Positions 7,501-15,259 of a stretch of 45,750 bases of DNA are shown in pieces. Each line of letters starts with the position of its first letter. Position 1 is the stretch's first letter. The DNA lies in NCBI GenBank assembly GCA_017408825.1, contig JAFQTX010000034.1, positions 1 to 45,750 on the forward strand. The letters run 5' to 3'. The translations under genes were made by a program, and so were the position numbers. This DNA comes from Alistipes sp. (GTDB taxonomy: Bacteria; Bacteroidota; Bacteroidia; Bacteroidales; Rikenellaceae). Below the pieces are notes generated by a model that saw nothing but the letters and a program-made list of their open reading frames with translations, made no database searches and had not been told where the DNA came from.

Positions 7501-9460
7501 CAGGTTTCCCCATAAGTATCTTTATATCCGCCACCTCTTTTGCATTATCCACCATGATTGAGTCACAACGCATTTCTATACGTTGCGCTAGCAGCATCAG
7601 CCTTACGACCTCAATTGGAAGATTGTTGTCCACAGCCAGCGACAGGCATTCTTTGATGTCATGCATTACCAGGTCTGGCGACACGTCGTTTATGGCACAT
7701 TGGTCCGCCCAATTCTGATTACACATAGCTAGACCTTTCCTCACATCGCTGCCATTAACTACGTGATGCAAGTGATTTTCTATAGAATATATTTGTTCTT
7801 TATGAGCGTCACAATAGGCCGCTATCTGGTCATTGGTATAATTAATAATAGTTGAAAGATTCCCCGTGATGAAAAGCCGGAATGAGCTATGATATATTTC
7901 ATATACTTCGGAGTCTTTCTCTTTTAACAAATGCCAGAACTCCTTGGTAACCGACTTGAATTCAAAGGGGTTTGGACTTTTCATCATACCTATCAAATGC
8001 TCCTCTTCGATAGGTCCTCTTGTTTGAGACAACAAAGCCAGTACTTCGAATACGACACCTTTAGGATCCGCCTTCTTCCAGACGGCTTCATAATAAGAGC
8101 GGATATCTCCATTAATAGTAGGCAAACTCATCAGCCAGTCATTCAGTTCGCATTCTTTGGTAGTCTCATTAAAGGTTTCATAAATATAGCGACAGAGATA
8201 GTTCATATATAGGGGATGACCCTCTGTCTTAACAGCAACAGCTTGTATAAACGAGTAAGGCTTAGACCACTCGCCGCTGTTTTCTTGTATGAACGATTCG
8301 CAAGCAGCCATTTTCAATGGCGTAACTTCAATATAGTCGTCCGCAGCAATTCTCCCGATTACACTGGCAGGCAGTATCTCTTTTGTAATGCAAGACAACA
8401 CTATGCTGATATTATCAGGCAGCGTGTCGGGAATTAGCGAAAGGAAATCATCTACGCGGTTGGCATTTTCTGTTGACAATTCATCCAGTCCGTCAATAAA
8501 GATTACACCACGTTTACCTTCGTTTAATAATACACGGCTGATTACCCTTAGCCATCCTGCTATCCCATTACGTTTATCCTCAAATGAGGACTTTACAAGT
8601 TCAGCGCCTGTACGATTTGCATAAATGGTCTCTAACCAGTTAACAAAGAACCCTTGAGAGCAGCGTTCTGCTCGACTACGCGTATCATTAGGCACCTTAA
8701 AGAAGAACCGACCTAATACTTCCAAATTCTCGTATCCCGACTCAAAGTAAGCGGTCAATGTGGTCTTGCCACAGCCTGGTGATCCATACAACAAAACCCA
8801 CTTGCTACTTCTTTCTGTAAGACGCTCATCCAAAGCTTTAATGACTTCAAAATTCGGTTGTGAAGCCTCAACATCTTGCGCTATTGACGCTGGTATTGTT
8901 GTCACCCCCTGCTCTGTTTCTATTGGCAGATACCCTTCTTCTTGAATATCATTCAATTTTTGGACACTCACAAGGTTTATGCTGTTCCCTATTTGTTCTA
9001 TGACAACACCCACAACATTGTCGCCCTGAAAAACAGGAGCGCCCGACATGCCGCTATAGTTAAGACAGTCTCCCGTGTCATCAGTCAGAAGATTATAATC
9101 TGCAGTCGAATCTAATACTTTCTGATTGATTTTGCCGTTAATCCTCCGTCCTTTCAGTTTGGCTGTATCAGGATATCCAAACGTAATGCAACTTTCTCCA
9201 ATTCTTATATGATGAGATAGCAGAGGCAAATACTCTTCTGATGTTTTTCCCTGCACCTTCAACACTGCGACATCTGCATTCTCATATATTTTATCTACCA
9301 CAAACTTCAAATCGCCCCCAACAGCCTTCACCACGTTATTTCCATCATTTTTGAATGATTCTACAGTGTGCCATGCTGTTAATAATAGATCAGGAGCCAC
9401 ATAGAATGCAGTTCCTATTTCCTTGTCACAGATAACTTGTACTATCAGCTTCTCATACAT
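4502..9460 (-). CDS. trypsin-like protease / STAND NTPase with large helical C-terminus
   Basis: 1652-residue multidomain protein. Residues 1-180 form a trypsin-like (S1/HtrA fold) domain with the triad H31 (AWHT), D63 (ADVAVLKV) and S139 (GMSGAP). A STAND/NACHT-type NTPase follows: Walker A GSPGCGKTT at 226-234 and Walker B VIFIDGLDEL at 319-328. The remaining ~1200 residues are helical and repeat-like, as in the sensor regions of AVAST (Avs) and related conflict ATPases. The ATG at 9460 follows the MBL gene's stop by one base, so the two are translationally coupled. Inference: phage-triggered oligomerisation activating proteolysis of the partner proteins or of other targets. Family membership is strong; the trigger and substrate are unknown. 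Confidence 0.9.
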   Translation of the reverse strand: MYEKLIVQVICDKEIGTAFYVAPDLLLTAWHTVESFKNDGNNVVKAVGGDLKFVVDKIYENADVAVLKVQGKTSEEYLPLLSHHIRIGESCITFGYPDTAKLKGRRINGKINQKVLDSTADYNLLTDDTGDCLNYSGMSGAPVFQGDNVVGVVIEQIGNSINLVSVQKLNDIQEEGYLPIETEQGVTTIPASIAQDVEASQPNFEVIKALDERLTERSSKWVLLYGSPGCGKTTLTAYFESGYENLEVLGRFFFKVPNDTRSRAERCSQGFFVNWLETIYANRTGAELVKSSFEDKRNGIAGWLRVISRVLLNEGKRGVIFIDGLDELSTENANRVDDFLSLIPDTLPDNISIVLSCITKEILPASVIGRIAADDYIEVTPLKMAACESFIQENSGEWSKPYSFIQAVAVKTEGHPLYMNYLCRYIYETFNETTKECELNDWLMSLPTINGDIRSYYEAVWKKADPKGVVFEVLALLSQTRGPIEEEHLIGMMKSPNPFEFKSVTKEFWHLLKEKDSEVYEIYHSSFRLFITGNLSTIINYTNDQIAAYCDAHKEQIYSIENHLHHVVNGSDVRKGLAMCNQNWADQCAINDVSPDLVMHDIKECLSLAVDNNLPIEVVRLMLLAQRIEMRCDSIMVDNAKEVADIKILMGKPAVALKYLVRDNSLLVGIDTAISYLRCLFELGYEDEAYSLSCAIEAAIRKEINKNIGKKSSPYVFVLKGQLMVEGILAGYEDPAHLPHYLSFLNRLIEGKDEGTIKMKSMIREMILAYQISNELRSGKKIDIGQHLKKYEIDWDEEFLMFFVKVIALYDHTDAGLHAIGHNEAFNDCLRQVEEAMLSHTFKFCEDELKMLPSGLIDKIIRTDIVQKILKDYGPNPGSFVFRKDNGVDVDADSLNHFYQESLYLAYLDEELTCPALNRNYHGDISWARYIEALVARTAYVNGVLYRKRAAGEDYQEMYAPVKEIIDFMDFSFEQRVRWKRSYLLPEELIPFVYDKLAEIYKEFFVDKINDFMVHLQNRMSDQLSLYREGYCAILIRLTVIFAPSEQTRGIALYLADEAVKYIEYAVQNRSERCGYLLQICREYALMGENDKATVVYHEVMRSSMGPEWYKEAQLEFINRFKSLDVAFDKKQIAHLAAIFEEASGEMTFQRYVRQQKNTFVATIAKTSSLKDAIAYYKFETLPAADRIVKNAEEWKVDMPKVGEGYELGCNHLIEASAICQLLEECKEVSPYIRYSISELFWDNWDKMHNDYQYAELHAGIFTVLGENKVQEDLLPRMAEYFIDEYNHDRKGDYLNELERLKIPTAILNELEGKLEELGYKWIRASKNRKNDVIEEEHIEKLSDLPTSQAILEKCRKDIVSPLGSYWYSLSEIISPLVRKTDFSFNELFEVVTGHYDINVRPSAEQFEKFNWFVGKLEESDKDEQMIHLLIWFFLHPDRTISSRAFESICWLVKFDERVIDCLIDEVVSPSEIGLATQASAVLLEMAKDNPDKVLAHTKMKDNEAQLLHIPLFSVSRNLYEMAKIFAEKCGYADLLNELKSVIPESLPDKGDVWIDFEDKMFVEHKIDKLNNLNVTGRDFATQYLDEVHAMAKNGSIRMLIRSDVYIQRSFYLDYSPKGRYSRIMENLFDKILYSKVDNARAGYVYYAINDF

Positions 9461-9461
9461 A

Positions 9462-10598
9462 TCATATCTCGATTTGGATGCCGCTCTCTCCTTCAGGAGT
9501 TATGATTTCAAAGTCAAAATCTTTGTGGTATAATCCATCACTTAGCTCCTTGCAGATTGGTAAGTCATAATTGAAATATATCTTCATACCTTTACCCTTA
9601 GTAATGATATGTGCTAGCGCAGGCATATCGGGGTGGTTATACTTATCTCCATTCGTGGAAACCAACCATTTGTCTGAAACTATCAATTTAAATAACTCTG
9701 GCGAATTATTGTTATAGCTACCATGGTGAGACAGTTTCACCACATCAAATATATATGGCGCTTTCTCTTCACCGTAAAGAGCCCTCAGAGAAGCCGCCAC
9801 AGTTTCCGCATGTGAATCTCCTAAAAACAGTAATCTCTTCCCTTTAGTCTCAAGCACGAATGAAATGGAACTGCCGTTGCTTGCTGAACCATCTGGTTCG
9901 TAAACTTCCTTACACAACTTAAGCAGATCGTAACTCTTAGATACCTTTTTCTCATGGAAATGAAATCCTGGCATATCTTTGCTAAGACTAAACTCATAAG
10001 CATCATCCCAGTACTCTTCGCTGTGAGCCTTTTTAAGCAATCCATCTTTAATCAGCCTTTTCTTCCAAAAACTTTCAAGAACTCCCATGTCCTCATTATT
10101 GGGAGAAAGGACGTGAATGATAGCATCTCCTAAAGTAAAGGACATTGGTGCCATAATGGCGTTACCCTTCCCCGGTATATTCCAAGGAATCCCGTTTCGT
10201 GCTATAAGTGCAGACAAGGTACACCCCTGTTTAGCACTAATTGGTTTGCATTCTTCTGATTGACTCTCCTTGCAGATACTTCTATGAGCAAACGTTTCTT
10301 TTTCTTCCGTGGTGACAGCCACTGACTGAATATGTCTGTAACCGTTATACCATATTTCTCCTATCCCGATTGGCATATCTTCCAACAACCTGATGATGCC
10401 AGAGATATGGTCACTGTCTATATGGGTCACAACCACCACATCAAGTTTACATCCTTGCGCTTCAATTTCTTTTAAAGTAGGTAAAAGATAGTTCTCGTAT
10501 GTATCCACATATCCTCCATCAATAAGGATATAATGGGAAGTCTGGAATTCCACCAGAATACAATCTCCATTGAGTGCCGGAAGATTGATAATTCTCAT
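9462..10598 (-). CDS. MBL-fold (ComEC-like) hydrolase, first gene of the protease-STAND operon
   Basis: The ATG at 10598 (MRIINLPALNGDC) is chosen; a TTG 12 bp upstream is less likely. The 378-residue protein has the metallo-beta-lactamase layout of ComEC-like hydrolases: LIDGG at 26-30, THIDSDH at 58-64 (HxDxDH, a known variant of HxHxDH), GDS at 260-262, SHHGS at 290-294 and NHPD at 321-324. It has no membrane segment, so it is a soluble stand-alone enzyme, probably acting on a phosphodiester or nucleotide. Its coupling to a trypsin-STAND gene recalls AVAST type 1-like loci, where an MBL hydrolase is a component. It is a likely effector or signalling enzyme. Confidence 0.88.
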   Translation of the reverse strand: MRIINLPALNGDCILVEFQTSHYILIDGGYVDTYENYLLPTLKEIEAQGCKLDVVVVTHIDSDHISGIIRLLEDMPIGIGEIWYNGYRHIQSVAVTTEEKETFAHRSICKESQSEECKPISAKQGCTLSALIARNGIPWNIPGKGNAIMAPMSFTLGDAIIHVLSPNNEDMGVLESFWKKRLIKDGLLKKAHSEEYWDDAYEFSLSKDMPGFHFHEKKVSKSYDLLKLCKEVYEPDGSASNGSSISFVLETKGKRLLFLGDSHAETVAASLRALYGEEKAPYIFDVVKLSHHGSYNNNSPELFKLIVSDKWLVSTNGDKYNHPDMPALAHIITKGKGMKIYFNYDLPICKELSDGLYHKDFDFEIITPEGESGIQIEI

Positions 10599-10728
10599 AA
10601 ATTCTTTCAATTATATTGGTTCACACGCTTATATTTCTCTCCTAATATTTGTTTTAAAAAGTTACTATTAAAAAAACAAATCAAACATTTTAAACAACAA
10701 TAATTACCATTGCATTTAAAAACTACTT

Positions 10729-11808
10729 TTACTGCGTCATAAACACTCTCCAGCTACCGTCGTTTTCACCTCGCTCAACATACTTCTTTTGAATCAATTG
10801 GTCGAGTAGCTTCTGAATGGCAGCAATGCTGATACCCGTTATCTCTTTCATGTCTGCAAGAGTCAATGTAGGTTCAGTACGCATAGCGTTTAATATTTTG
10901 GTGTAGTTAGGTGTGCGGAATGCTATTCGCTCACCATCGTACCACCATACATTCTCATTCTTCTCGCTCACAAACAGCACATCGTTATACACCTCCGTAG
11001 CGACCAACTCATTGAAGTATTTCATAAATGGACGGATGTCTTTGATATCTGCATGAGCGCCATCACTAGGCACTGGCCCAACCTCGAGGTCTGCCTGATG
11101 CAAAGCCTCCAAGTATTCGCTCTTCTTTCGGCTACGAACAACAATCATCGGATAGTCGTGGCGAGTCAGAATAAAATTCACCATTAGTCGAGCAATACGA
11201 CCATTTCCATCCTCAAACGGGTGAATGCGAATGTAGCGATAGTGGAACAACGCGGCCAACTCTACCGGTGACAATTTGCCCTCCTGCTCTGCCCTATTGT
11301 ACCAATCTACTAGATCTGCCATCAAACCTGGGGTTTCCTCTGGAGAAGCATACTCAAACCTATCTCCGTATCGCGTAATCACACTATTGGGGCGTATCTT
11401 ATATTGACCAGCGTGTATCACATAGCTAGTTTGAACGCCACCAGGCAAATTGCGATGCACCGTATAATCCTCTCGAAGCAGAGTCTTATGCAATGTTCTG
11501 ATAAAGTTCTGCGTCAATGGAGTCTCTTTTACTTTGGCCTCCTCGGTCATCATGCGGAGTCCGACATTGCTTGCGGCCATCTCTTGCACATCACGCACAT
11601 CAGCCTCGCCAATCACCTTACCGAAGAGCAACAATATCTCAGTCTGACCATAGGTCAATGTGTTACCCTCGATGTGGTTGCTATTGTAGTTAAAATCGAC
11701 CGTAAAACGACGACTAAGCCTATCTCTGTCCTTCTCAGACAATGGCTGTAACTCCTGCCAAGCGGCCAACGCTTTCTTGATATTTAGGTATTTCATACGA
11801 CTAAACAT
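10729..11808 (-). CDS. Fic family protein with inhibitory helix and C-terminal winged helix
   Basis: 359-residue Fic-domain protein. The catalytic motif HPFEDGNGRIAR lies at 196-207 and is complete, so AMP transfer (or another phosphate-containing transfer) to target hydroxyls is predicted. An N-terminal S-N-H-I-E-G-N at 43-49 matches the (S/T)xxxE(G/N) inhibitory motif of class II Fic proteins, meaning it can self-inhibit without a separate antitoxin. Residues from about 295 read as a winged-helix DNA-binding domain (MKEITGISIAAIQKLLDQL). It is a single gene with its own -7 box at 11829-11822 and a perfect palindrome at 11849-11866, so autoregulation is plausible. The stretch from 11880 onward has no convincing partner. 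Confidence 0.92.
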   Translation of the reverse strand: MFSRMKYLNIKKALAAWQELQPLSEKDRDRLSRRFTVDFNYNSNHIEGNTLTYGQTEILLLFGKVIGEADVRDVQEMAASNVGLRMMTEEAKVKETPLTQNFIRTLHKTLLREDYTVHRNLPGGVQTSYVIHAGQYKIRPNSVITRYGDRFEYASPEETPGLMADLVDWYNRAEQEGKLSPVELAALFHYRYIRIHPFEDGNGRIARLMVNFILTRHDYPMIVVRSRKKSEYLEALHQADLEVGPVPSDGAHADIKDIRPFMKYFNELVATEVYNDVLFVSEKNENVWWYDGERIAFRTPNYTKILNAMRTEPTLTLADMKEITGISIAAIQKLLDQLIQKKYVERGENDGSWRVFMTQ

Positions 11809-11820
11809 TTATCATCTAGT

Positions 11821-11829
11821 GCAAATATA
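11821..11829 (-). promoter_or_regulatory. -7 box of the fic promoter (TATATTTGC)
   Basis: A perfect TAnnTTTGY match on the minus strand, 13 bp before the fic ATG, giving a very short leader. No TTTG is found at the usual -33 distance; the palindrome at 11849-11866 lies just upstream of that position. Confidence 0.6.
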
Positions 11830-11848
11830 TAAAAAAAGTTTTTAATAT

Positions 11849-11866
11849 GGTTGTATATCTACAACC
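11849..11866. promoter_or_regulatory. operator-like palindrome upstream of fic
   Basis: Seven-bp perfect arms GGTTGTA and TACAACC with a 4-bp spacer, 20 bp upstream of the -7 box. Size and position suit a dimeric regulator; the winged-helix end of the Fic protein itself is one candidate. Confidence 0.45.
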
Positions 11867-12052
11867 TTTTCCGCTGTTTATGCAATATTTTAACCAAAAT
11901 AGCGAATCTGTGGTGGATTTTATCATAGGCTATCATCATTTATCACTGTTTATCAAATATTTGGGCCGTATTTGAGCCTCAAATTTGTAAGGCTCTTATT
12001 ATCAATAACTTTAACTTTCTGCATCGGCAAGTAAATTTGCATACCAATGATA

Positions 12053-12143
12053 AACGATGATAAAACATTTTATCACAAAGCGCTCGTTTGGAGTGTTTTT
12101 TTGTTCTTGGTGATAAAACCACTTGTTACTGTTTATCATCGTT
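12053..12143. repeat. nested inverted repeats
   Basis: Outer arms AACGATGATAAA (12053-12064) and TTTATCATCGTT (12132-12143) are perfect 12-bp inverted repeats. Inside are TTTTATCAC (12068-12076) and GTGATAAAA (12110-12118), a perfect 9-bp pair. The structure could form a large hairpin or bind a regulator. Confidence 0.7.
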
Positions 12144-12216
12144 ACGCAATATTTCTTCGCCCTATTTCACCCTCAACCGAAATTTCGGAGCTGCAAGCCG
12201 GAATAAATTATTACTG

Positions 12217-12285
12217 CATAATAGTTGCAAATTAAACTATTATGACCCTATTTGTTCCATAATAGTTTTAAATAGAACTTTTATG
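12217..12285. promoter_or_regulatory. two tandem 28-bp dyads (operator-like)
   Basis: Dyad 1 (12217-12244): CATAATAGTT, 8-bp spacer, AACTATTATG. Dyad 2 (12258-12285): the same left arm, 8-bp spacer, AACTTTTATG (one mismatch). Their centres are 41 bp apart, close to four helical turns, as for cooperatively bound operator pairs. The gene they control is not obvious. Confidence 0.55.
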
Positions 12286-12536
12286 AGCATCTTGCAGTCC
12301 AAGACAAATCGCAGCAATTCGGATTTTTCTTTTATAAAAAAAGCATACGACCCGTAAGTGGACTATCCTCTTTGGGAAAAGTACAGTACAAACATTTGTA
12401 ACACTCGACACATCAACACGATACACAAATTAAAGTGAAACGATTTTACGAACAAAACCGGTTATCACTTTTCTGAACAGAAATTCAGGTAAAAACCGAA
12501 GACAAAAGCTGAATCGAGAATCATTAAGGGCAATAG

Positions 12537-12642
12537 AAATAAACTAAATTTAAGTATGGTTTATCCCTGAAATCGGGCTTAACATATAACATAGTTTAGT
12601 TTATTTCCCACCCCAAGCAGAGGCAACTCCTCTGCTTTTTTT
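12537..12642 (+). ncRNA. candidate structured RNA ending in a terminator
   Basis: A perfect 12-bp outer stem (aaataaactaaa at 12537-12548 with tttagtttattt at 12595-12606) encloses TTAAG/CTTAA and CCC/GGG pairings and is followed at once by a strong terminator hairpin (12616-12642). No ORF is present. It may be a small RNA or the leader end of an upstream transcript; no promoter was identified. Confidence 0.3.
12616..12642 (+). terminator. intrinsic terminator, copy 1 of a repeated sequence
   Basis: Stem agcagagg/cctctgct (8 bp), 5-nt loop, then T8. It is part of a ~48-bp sequence (12607-12654) that recurs at 15260-15306 after the RloAB cassette. Confidence 0.85.
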
Positions 12643-12817
12643 GTGTCGTTGTCCGAGCCTTCTGGCGGATATTTCTATACTTACAACGAATTAACGACAC
12701 GCCTTCACATAGCGATTAAGCACAGAAAATTTAATATGTAAAGTGGGCATATGTGATATAAATAACATGCAATCATAACAGCAAACCGTTAAATATACTA
12801 TTAAAAACTTGATATTA

Positions 12818-12850
12818 TTTGGAAATTTGGCATATGTATTGTATATTTGC
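12818..12850 (+). promoter_or_regulatory. promoter of the RloA/RloB operon
   Basis: TTTG at 12818-12821, a 20-bp spacer and TATATTTGC at 12842-12850: a near-ideal Bacteroidetes sigma promoter. The predicted transcription start falls in the palindrome at 12850-12866, about 20 bp before the ATG. Confidence 0.75.
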
Positions 12851-12866
12851 CGTTAGAATTTAACGG
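12850..12866. promoter_or_regulatory. operator-like palindrome at the RloA start site
   Basis: CCGTTA, 5-bp spacer, TAACGG, directly after the -7 box and over the predicted start of transcription. A further CCGTTA half-site lies at 12786-12791. The layout suggests repression, perhaps by an unlinked or host regulator. Confidence 0.5.
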
Positions 12867-12874
12867 ATAGCACT

Positions 12875-14203
12875 ATGATACTAAGATTAATTGTTGAGAA
12901 TATCGCATCATTTAAGAATGCGGTTGAGTTTAACACATTCCCTTCAAGTAAGAGTCAATCTCACAACAATCATAAGGTGAAATGCGGGCATGCAACAGCG
13001 TTGAGATTAGGAGCCATTTATGGCGCAAATGGAGCTGGCAAGAGTAATTTGTTAGCTGCCATTGCATTGCTGAAGCAGATGATTATGCAGGAGAGCCTCC
13101 AAAAGGTTGCTATTGGAGAAAATATCTCTTTCAAATTTGACAATGCCTGCATCAACGCACCTTCGGGAATAGCGGTGGAATACTATTACAACAAGAATAT
13201 ATATTATTATCATATTGAGTTTGATAGAGAGTGTGTGAGCCTGGAGGAGTTATATATCAGTAAAACAAATAAGGATGAGCTTGTATTTAAGCGAGATGGA
13301 GAGAACTTTCAGATTAGTAAAAACTATTTCCAAAATGGATATAACGAGCAATTTGCCGAAGGTTTGCAAAGACTTGTCCGCTCAGATATGATAGCACTCC
13401 CATTTGTTGGAAAATTGTACGCACAAGAGTTTCCGGTTATAGCAAGTGCATATTCATGGTTCGCAGAAAAATTACAAGTAGTAGCGCCTGATGCCACTAC
13501 TGGATTCATTCCTCATTTCTTGGATACAGATAAGGAGTTTGAGGCTCTTGTTAATTCTACTATCCAAGAGATGAATACGGGCATATCTCAACTCAAAGTA
13601 AATAGGGAACTTGTAGAGGAAGATAAAATCATTCCGGGATCGATGTTATATGCAGCTGTTAATGCCGCAAAACAATATCCAGGTGTGCCTCAACCTCTAT
13701 TTGGAAATAGAAGTGGGGAGGTTTCAAATATAATCTATGATCAGGGACAGGTTGTACTTAAAACTCTTGTTGCTATTCATACTGACAACAATGGAGATAT
13801 TACAGAGATGCCTATTACAAGAGAGTCCGACGGAACTCGCCGTATCATCGAATATATGCCATTGCTGTACGCCATTACAAGGCAGAATGCAGTCTATATT
13901 GTTGATGAGATAGAGCGAAGCATCCACCCAATACTGATAAAAGAGATCATCAGAAAACTATCACATGGGGACGGTGCTAAAGGACAGTTAATTTTTACAA
14001 CACACGAGTCTGCATTGCTGGATCAAGACATATTTAGACCAGATGAGATTTGGTTCGCCCAAAAGGATACAGATCAGGCCACTCAACTCTATCCATTGAG
14101 TGACTTCAATATTCATAAGACAGCGAACATTGAAAACGGATACCTAAACGGAAGGTATGGCGGCATACCTTTCTTGTCTAACCTCAAAGATCTTCATTGG
14201 TAG
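12875..14203 (+). CDS. RloA/AbiL-like AAA (ABC-type) ATPase
   Basis: 442-residue ATPase of the AAA_15/AAA_21 group (SMC/ABC-like head). Walker A is GANGAGKS (50-57), a signature-like ESDGTRR lies at 317-323, Walker B VYIVDEIE at 340-347 and the switch H in FTTHES at 374-379. It is paired with an RloB-family gene that starts one base after its stop. This pair is the known AbiLi/AbiLii (RloA/RloB) abortive-infection architecture, in which the ATPase senses or holds the nuclease-like partner. Its own promoter and operator-like dyad lie upstream. Function against phage is inferred from family, not shown here. Confidence 0.88.
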   Translation: MILRLIVENIASFKNAVEFNTFPSSKSQSHNNHKVKCGHATALRLGAIYGANGAGKSNLLAAIALLKQMIMQESLQKVAIGENISFKFDNACINAPSGIAVEYYYNKNIYYYHIEFDRECVSLEELYISKTNKDELVFKRDGENFQISKNYFQNGYNEQFAEGLQRLVRSDMIALPFVGKLYAQEFPVIASAYSWFAEKLQVVAPDATTGFIPHFLDTDKEFEALVNSTIQEMNTGISQLKVNRELVEEDKIIPGSMLYAAVNAAKQYPGVPQPLFGNRSGEVSNIIYDQGQVVLKTLVAIHTDNNGDITEMPITRESDGTRRIIEYMPLLYAITRQNAVYIVDEIERSIHPILIKEIIRKLSHGDGAKGQLIFTTHESALLDQDIFRPDEIWFAQKDTDQATQLYPLSDFNIHKTANIENGYLNGRYGGIPFLSNLKDLHW

Positions 14204-14204
14204 T

Positions 14205-14903
14205 ATGATTGAGAGAAGAAGGGATTATGAGAAAAAAGAACCTTGCAGAGATTCACATAAAATATATGTAATCTGCGAAGGTTCTTCTACTGAACCAGAT
14301 TACTTCAAATTTTTCCAAGGCTTATCAAGCAACTTGGAAATAATCACTATACCTTCCGTTGATGGTAAGACGGATCCGGTAAAACTAAAAGAACAGGCAG
14401 AGTTCAAGTTCTTAAACGAAATGTGCGAATATGAACTTGATTACAGACAGGGTGATGTCGTTTGGTTTGTAATAGACACTGACAGATGGGAAGAAAAAGA
14501 TAAAATCAAAATTCTACGGAGTTTCTGCGAAGAACAGAATGACAATATTAGTTGGACGGATCTTAAAACCGCTAAATATTCGGCGTGGAAGGTAGCCCAA
14601 AGCAATCCAAGTTTTGAGATATGGCTGTATTATCACGCATTTAAGAATAAGCCTACAGATGAAGCCGTTCGTAAGTATGCTTCTTTTAAAGAGTTTGTAG
14701 GGCAAGCTTTCGCAGGAGGTTTTGATTTCGAATCGGATCCAGTTAGAATATCAGAAGCTATCAGAAACTCTGAACATAATTTTGCAAAATATGCAGATTC
14801 TATTACCAAGTATAGTTCAGAGATGCATTTTTTGGGATGCGAAATATACAACTTTGTAAAGGGTGATATTCGTAGATTGCGTAACAAATTAAAAAAAGGG
14901 TAG
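14205..14903 (+). CDS. RloB-like protein (AbiLii type, Toprim-like)
   Basis: The ATG at 14205 is chosen because it directly follows the ATPase stop; the open frame extends 48 bp further into that gene. The 232-residue product has the RloB family signature CEGSSTEPDYF at 24-34, a central VVWFVIDTDR acidic motif and the NPSFEIWL segment, matching the Toprim-like fold proposed for RloB/DUF4435 proteins. It is the probable toxic effector nuclease of the pair, held in check or activated by the ATPase (family-based inference). The coupled start and the shared promoter mean both proteins are made together. Confidence 0.88.
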   Translation: MIERRRDYEKKEPCRDSHKIYVICEGSSTEPDYFKFFQGLSSNLEIITIPSVDGKTDPVKLKEQAEFKFLNEMCEYELDYRQGDVVWFVIDTDRWEEKDKIKILRSFCEEQNDNISWTDLKTAKYSAWKVAQSNPSFEIWLYYHAFKNKPTDEAVRKYASFKEFVGQAFAGGFDFESDPVRISEAIRNSEHNFAKYADSITKYSSEMHFLGCEIYNFVKGDIRRLRNKLKKG

Positions 14904-14906
14904 AAA

Positions 14907-15245
14907 ATGAATGAAGTAATAGACCTTGCTTTCATTGCCGCAAAAGTTGCAGCGATGAAGGATGAAAAGGCAAGGATGATTGTTGGAGGAGTATCGTTGG
15001 TACACAATGTTTCGCAGATAGCCCGCTTTAAGGCGATGATTGTTGAGTTTTCTCAACTATGCAACTACATTGTTTGCGTTGCTAGATTTAGAGGATATTG
15101 CACACAAGAAGAATACAATATAGTTATAGAGTGCCAGCAGCACATTGAAGATTGTAATCATCAAATCGCAAAGCATGGCACTATGACAATTATAGATGGT
15201 ATATCGCTACTTATCGACGGTCTAAGTAGTCTTAATAGGAGATAA
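14907..15245 (+). CDS. unknown small protein, third gene of the RloA/RloB operon
   Basis: 112-residue protein with no family I recognise. It starts 3 bp after the RloB stop and ends just before the terminator at 15269-15294, so it is part of the same transcript. The N-terminus is hydrophobic-helical (MNEVIDLAFIAAKVAAMKDEKA), with cysteines at several points in the middle (LCNYIVCVARFRGYC...EC) and a hydrophobic C-terminal helix (IIDGISLLIDGLSSL). The standard AbiL pair has only two genes, so this may be an accessory, inhibitor or unrelated cargo gene. Confidence 0.7.
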   Translation: MNEVIDLAFIAAKVAAMKDEKARMIVGGVSLVHNVSQIARFKAMIVEFSQLCNYIVCVARFRGYCTQEEYNIVIECQQHIEDCNHQIAKHGTMTIIDGISLLIDGLSSLNRR

Positions 15246-15259
15246 TAAGGATATCTAAT

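Larger units (their letters stand above)
11880..12536. other. gene-poor intergenic region with nested dyads
   Basis: No convincing gene is seen between fic and the RloA gene. The stretch holds TTTATCA-type repeats at 11919-11955, nested inverted repeats at 12053-12143, and two 28-bp dyads at 12217-12285. A 62-codon ORF at 12047-12235 runs through the nested repeat and is not accepted as a gene. Confidence 0.6.

Noticed and set aside
12047-12235. 62-codon ORF with a hydrophobic stretch after a TAAATTTG box
   Set aside because: It runs directly through the nested inverted repeats, which explain the open frame, and no family features were seen.
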